Origin: Rhizobacter sp. OV335
GTDB taxonomy: Bacteria; Pseudomonadota; Gammaproteobacteria; Burkholderiales; Burkholderiaceae_C
DNA length: 64,000 nucleotides
Reading direction: 5' to 3'
NCBI RefSeq assembly: GCF_900142965.1
Contig: NZ_FRCQ01000030.1
Span: 1-64,000, forward strand
The notes below the pieces were generated by a model, which was not told the DNA's origin, did not search any database, and worked only from the letters and a program-made list of their open reading frames with translations. Of the stretch, positions 61,547 through 64,000 are shown one piece after another (position 1 is the stretch's first letter; each line of letters begins with the position of its first letter). The translations under genes and the position numbers were made by a program.

Positions 61547-61807
61547 ATGAACACCGCCACCGTGATCACCGAGGACGGCCGCGTGGTCGGCGTCCAAGTC
61601 GACCTGCCCGCCGGCTCGCGCCGCATCGGCCCCGTCGCGATGCTGCGCGCCGGGCCGGCGCAGACGCTGCACCGCGTCGAGCTGGAGCTGCCCGCGTCGC
61701 TCGCCACCGCCGACGAGATCGAGCGCTTCCATGCCGGCATCGCGAAGCAGCTGGCGAGCGACGCGCCGGGCAAGTCGAAGTCAAAGCCCGCGAAGGCGCG
61801 AAAGTAG
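61547..61807 (+). CDS. Small protein of unknown function, basic C-terminus
   Basis: A protein of 86 residues. The start ATG at 61547 has a GGAG site 9 bases upstream; an in-frame ATG at 61532 is an alternative. The C-terminal tail is lysine-rich (KSKSKPAKARK). It is probably co-transcribed with the preceding small gene. No recognised domain. Confidence 0.55.
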   Translation: MNTATVITEDGRVVGVQVDLPAGSRRIGPVAMLRAGPAQTLHRVELELPASLATADEIERFHAGIAKQLASDAPGKSKSKPAKARK

Positions 61808-61849
61808 CGGCTGTCGCAGAATGCCCCCTCGTTCAGAAAAGGGGCAGCG

Positions 61850-62830
61850 ATGAAGGTGTGCATCTACGGGGCCGGCGCGATCGGCGGGTTCATCGGCGCG
61901 CGGCTCGCGGCGAACACGACGGCGCAGGTCAGCGCCGTGGCCCGAGGCGCCACGCTGCAGTCGCTGCGCGAGCACGGCTGGCGGCTGCGGCAAGGCGGCC
62001 AGCTCGTCACCGAACCGGTCAACGCCACCGCCGATGCGGCCGAACTCGGCCCGCAGGACCTGGTCGTCATCGCCGTCAAGGGCCCGGCGCTCGCCGCGGT
62101 GGCCGGTCAACTCGCGCCGCTGCTCGGTCCGCACACCGTGGTGCTGCCGGCGATGAACGGCGTACCTTGGTGGTTCGGCCGCGGCATCGCGGCGATCGGC
62201 GACGCGCCGCTCGAAAGCGTCGACCCGGGCGGGCGCATCGCCGCGAAGATTCCGCATGAACAGGTGCTCGGCTGCGTCGTGCATGCGGCCACCACCAGCC
62301 CCGAGCCCGGTCTGGTCGAGCACAAGATGGGCCAGGGGCTGATCATCGGCGAGCCCGGCGGCGGCGAATCGGCACGCGCCCGCGAGGTCGGCGCGCTGCT
62401 GGCCCAGGCCGGCTTCGACGTCACGGTGTCGGCCAGCGTGCGCCAGGACATCTGGTACAAGTTGTGGGGCAACATGACGATGAACCCGGTGTCGGCGATC
62501 ACCGGCGCCACCGTCGACCGCGTGCTCGACGACCCGCTGCTGCTGACCTTCTGCGCCAACGCGATGCGCGAGGCCTCGGCGATCGGCGCGCGCATCGGCT
62601 GTGCGATCGCGCAGACCCCCGAAGACCGCCAGCAGGTCACGCGCAAGCTCGGCGCCTTCAAGACCTCGATGCTGCAGGACGTGGAGGCCGGGCGCGGCAT
62701 CGAGCTCGATGCGCTGGTCGGCGCGGTGCGCGAGATCGCGCAGCGGCTTCAGCTGCCGACACCGAACATCGATGCGCTGCTCGGGATGACAAGGCTGTTC
62801 GGGCGCGTACACGGTCTGTACCCCGACTGA
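61850..62830 (+). CDS. 2-dehydropantoate 2-reductase-family oxidoreductase (PanE/ApbA)
   Basis: A protein of 326 residues with the NADPH site IYGAGAIGGFIGARL at the N-terminus. The ApbA hallmarks AMNGVPWW and KLWGNMTMNPVSAITGATVDRVL are present, with the catalytic-type lysine in that second block. The C-terminal helical domain has KTSMLQDVEAGRGIELDALVGA. The family reduces 2-dehydropantoate to pantoate in pantothenate synthesis, but many paralogues have other substrates. A GGGGCAG site precedes the ATG. Confidence 0.88.
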   Translation: MKVCIYGAGAIGGFIGARLAANTTAQVSAVARGATLQSLREHGWRLRQGGQLVTEPVNATADAAELGPQDLVVIAVKGPALAAVAGQLAPLLGPHTVVLPAMNGVPWWFGRGIAAIGDAPLESVDPGGRIAAKIPHEQVLGCVVHAATTSPEPGLVEHKMGQGLIIGEPGGGESARAREVGALLAQAGFDVTVSASVRQDIWYKLWGNMTMNPVSAITGATVDRVLDDPLLLTFCANAMREASAIGARIGCAIAQTPEDRQQVTRKLGAFKTSMLQDVEAGRGIELDALVGAVREIAQRLQLPTPNIDALLGMTRLFGRVHGLYPD

Positions 62831-62849
62831 ACTTCAACCGGACACTGCC

Positions 62850-63458
62850 ATGACCCTGCTTGCTCGCTCCTTCGCCACGGCGCTGCTGACACTCGCCGTC
62901 ACGGTCGCACATGCCCAGACACCCGCTGCCCCGCAGCGCCTGCGCGGCACCATCGAATCGTTCGACAACACCACGCTGGTCGTGAAGGAACGCAGCGGCG
63001 AGGTGCTGCGCCTCGCGCTCGCCGACACCTTCGCCGTCAACGAGGTGGTGCCGACCGAGCTGGCCAGCATCCAGGCCGGCAGCTACATCGGCACCGCGGC
63101 GATGCCGCAGGCCGACGGCACGCTGCAGGCGCTGGAGGTGCTGGTGTTCCCCGAGCAGGCGCGCGGCAGCGGTGAAGGCCACTACCCGTGGGACCTGCAG
63201 CCGGGCAGCACGATGACCAATGCGACCGTCGCCGACGTGGTCGGCCAAGCCAAAGGCCGCACGCTGACGCTGCGCTACAAGGATGGCGAGAAGAAGGTGC
63301 TGGTGCCCGAAGGCGTGCCGGTCGTCACCGTGAAGCCGGGCGACCGTGCGCTGCTGGTGCCGGGCGCGAAGGTGCTGGTCACCGCGCAGCTGCGCGACGG
63401 CAAGCCGGTGGCGCTGCGGGTGATCGCGGGGCGCAACGGGTTCGCACCGCCGATGTGA
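62850..63458 (+). CDS. Secreted DUF5666-like protein
   Basis: A protein of 202 residues with a signal peptide (MTLLARSFATALLTLAV, ending AHAQ). The mature part has repeated OB-like beta units opening LRGTIESFDNTTLVVKER and ending VLVTAQLRDGKPVALRVIAG, the pattern of DUF5666-type proteins. The function is unknown; a periplasmic location is expected. It starts 19 bases after the PanE-type gene and is followed by a hairpin terminator. Confidence 0.7.
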   Translation: MTLLARSFATALLTLAVTVAHAQTPAAPQRLRGTIESFDNTTLVVKERSGEVLRLALADTFAVNEVVPTELASIQAGSYIGTAAMPQADGTLQALEVLVFPEQARGSGEGHYPWDLQPGSTMTNATVADVVGQAKGRTLTLRYKDGEKKVLVPEGVPVVTVKPGDRALLVPGAKVLVTAQLRDGKPVALRVIAGRNGFAPPM

Positions 63459-63460
63459 CG

Positions 63461-63486
63461 GCGGCCTGCGGCACCGGGCAGGCCGC
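63461..63486 (+). terminator. Hairpin terminator after the DUF5666-like gene
   Basis: A perfect 9-base stem (gcggcctgc and gcaggccgc) with an 8-base loop starts 3 bases after the stop codon and is followed by tctcgtgtg. No long T-run, but the position and strong GC stem fit an intrinsic terminator. Confidence 0.6.
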
Positions 63487-63588
63487 TCTCGTGTGAGCGC
63501 TGTCCGACCCGCCAAGCCGGTGCCGTCCGGCAGATTCGCACCTCGGCAGGCTCGACCATGCAGCATCTCGTCTGCACGGAGACCCTCG

Positions 63589-64000
63589 ATGGGCCTGACC
63601 AGCTTCCTCGGCCGCTCGGCGATGCCGTTCTTCAGCAAGGCCCTGCCCGCGATGGGCGACACCGAACGCGCCGCGCTCGAGGCCGGCACCGTGGGTTTCG
63701 AGGGCCAGCTGTTCGCGGGCCGCCCCGATTTCGACGCGCTCCTCGCGATCCCGCCGAACCGGCTGACGCCCGCCGAGCATGCCTTCCTCGACGGCCCGGT
63801 GCGCGACCTGATCGGCATGCTCGACGACTTCTCGATCGACACCGAAGGCGACCTGCCCGCCGCGGTGTGGCAGCACCTGCGCCGGCACCGCTTCTTCGGG
63901 ATGATCATCCCGACCGAGCACGGCGGGCTCGGCTTCAGCCACCATGCGCATGCCACCGTCGTGGCGCGCATCGCGAGTGTCAACGTCGCGGCCGCCGTCA
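63589..64000 (+). CDS. fadE: Acyl-CoA dehydrogenase, FadE-like, N-terminal part only
   Basis: The frame runs off the window end after about 137 residues. It starts MGLTSFLGRSAMPFFSKALP and reads like the N-terminal part of the large FadE-type enzymes: PNRLTPAEHAFLDGPVR, RHRFFGMIIPTEHGGLGFS, then HAHATVVARIASVN. FadE catalyses the first dehydrogenation of fatty-acid beta-oxidation. The active-site and FAD-binding parts are beyond the window, so the assignment rests on the N-terminal domain. Confidence 0.8.
   Translation, partial: MGLTSFLGRSAMPFFSKALPAMGDTERAALEAGTVGFEGQLFAGRPDFDALLAIPPNRLTPAEHAFLDGPVRDLIGMLDDFSIDTEGDLPAAVWQHLRRHRFFGMIIPTEHGGLGFSHHAHATVVARIASVNVAAAV

Overview
The DNA is GC-rich, with strong G/C bias at third codon positions, and its gene families (YebC/PmpR, FadE, PanE, FecIRA-type iron signalling, a betaproteobacterial-style PKS/NRPS siderophore locus, dispersed palindromic repeats) point to a betaproteobacterium of the order Burkholderiales, probably near the Rubrivivax/Leptothrix/Rhizobacter/Variovorax group. 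This placement is inferred from gene content and not from a marker gene. No rRNA, tRNA, CRISPR array or transposase was seen.

Positions 1-5,130 hold a run of small minus-strand genes: three secreted proteins of unknown function, an LprI/DUF1311 protein, a GNAT remnant, a VOC protein and a GFA protein. A plus-strand EamA permease with a histidine-rich tail follows, then a broken, partly inverted piece of a DUF1275 gene. Positions 5,135-10,353 hold a second minus-strand set: a small secreted protein, a very large STAND/MalT-type ATPase regulator ending in an SARP-like winged-helix/BTAD region, an LGFP-repeat protein and a small unknown protein. Positions 10,522-15,391 hold a KaiC-family ATPase and a hybrid histidine kinase between two nearly identical, directly repeated DUF1275 membrane-protein genes. 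An orphan VapB-like antitoxin follows.

Positions 15,645-59,082 form a siderophore locus. The left part has a PvdE/SyrD-like peptide exporter, a FhuF reductase, a PvdQ-like periplasmic acylase, a PvdF-like formyltransferase, an AlcB/IucB-type acyltransferase, an ornithine/lysine N-monooxygenase, a FecI sigma factor with FecR, and an STN-containing TonB receptor. An AT-rich repeat protein of foreign appearance sits between fecR and the receptor. The right part is one long minus-strand operon: a second ECF sigma factor with a Fur-box-like site, a FecR N-domain mini-protein, MbtH, a type II thioesterase, a SyrP-like Fe/2OG hydroxylase, FAAL-ACP-C-A-T, KS-AT-KR-ACP-C-A-T, C-A-T-E-C-A-T and C-A-T-TE. 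Adenylation pocket residues read by eye suggest acyl-Thr-(reduced malonate unit)-Ser-basic(D)-basic-Asp. With the tailoring genes this implies an acylated hydroxamate plus beta-hydroxyaspartate siderophore. A FAAL starter, a PvdE-like exporter and a PvdQ-like acylase together suggest that the acyl chain may be removed in the periplasm. Two kinds of dispersed repeat have entered this locus in frame, one inside an adenylation domain and one inside the epimerisation domain.

Positions 59,188-64,000 return to ordinary genes: an OmpR-type response regulator with its kinase, two small unknown proteins, a PanE/ApbA reductase, a secreted DUF5666-like protein with a hairpin terminator, and the start of a fadE-type acyl-CoA dehydrogenase that runs off the end.
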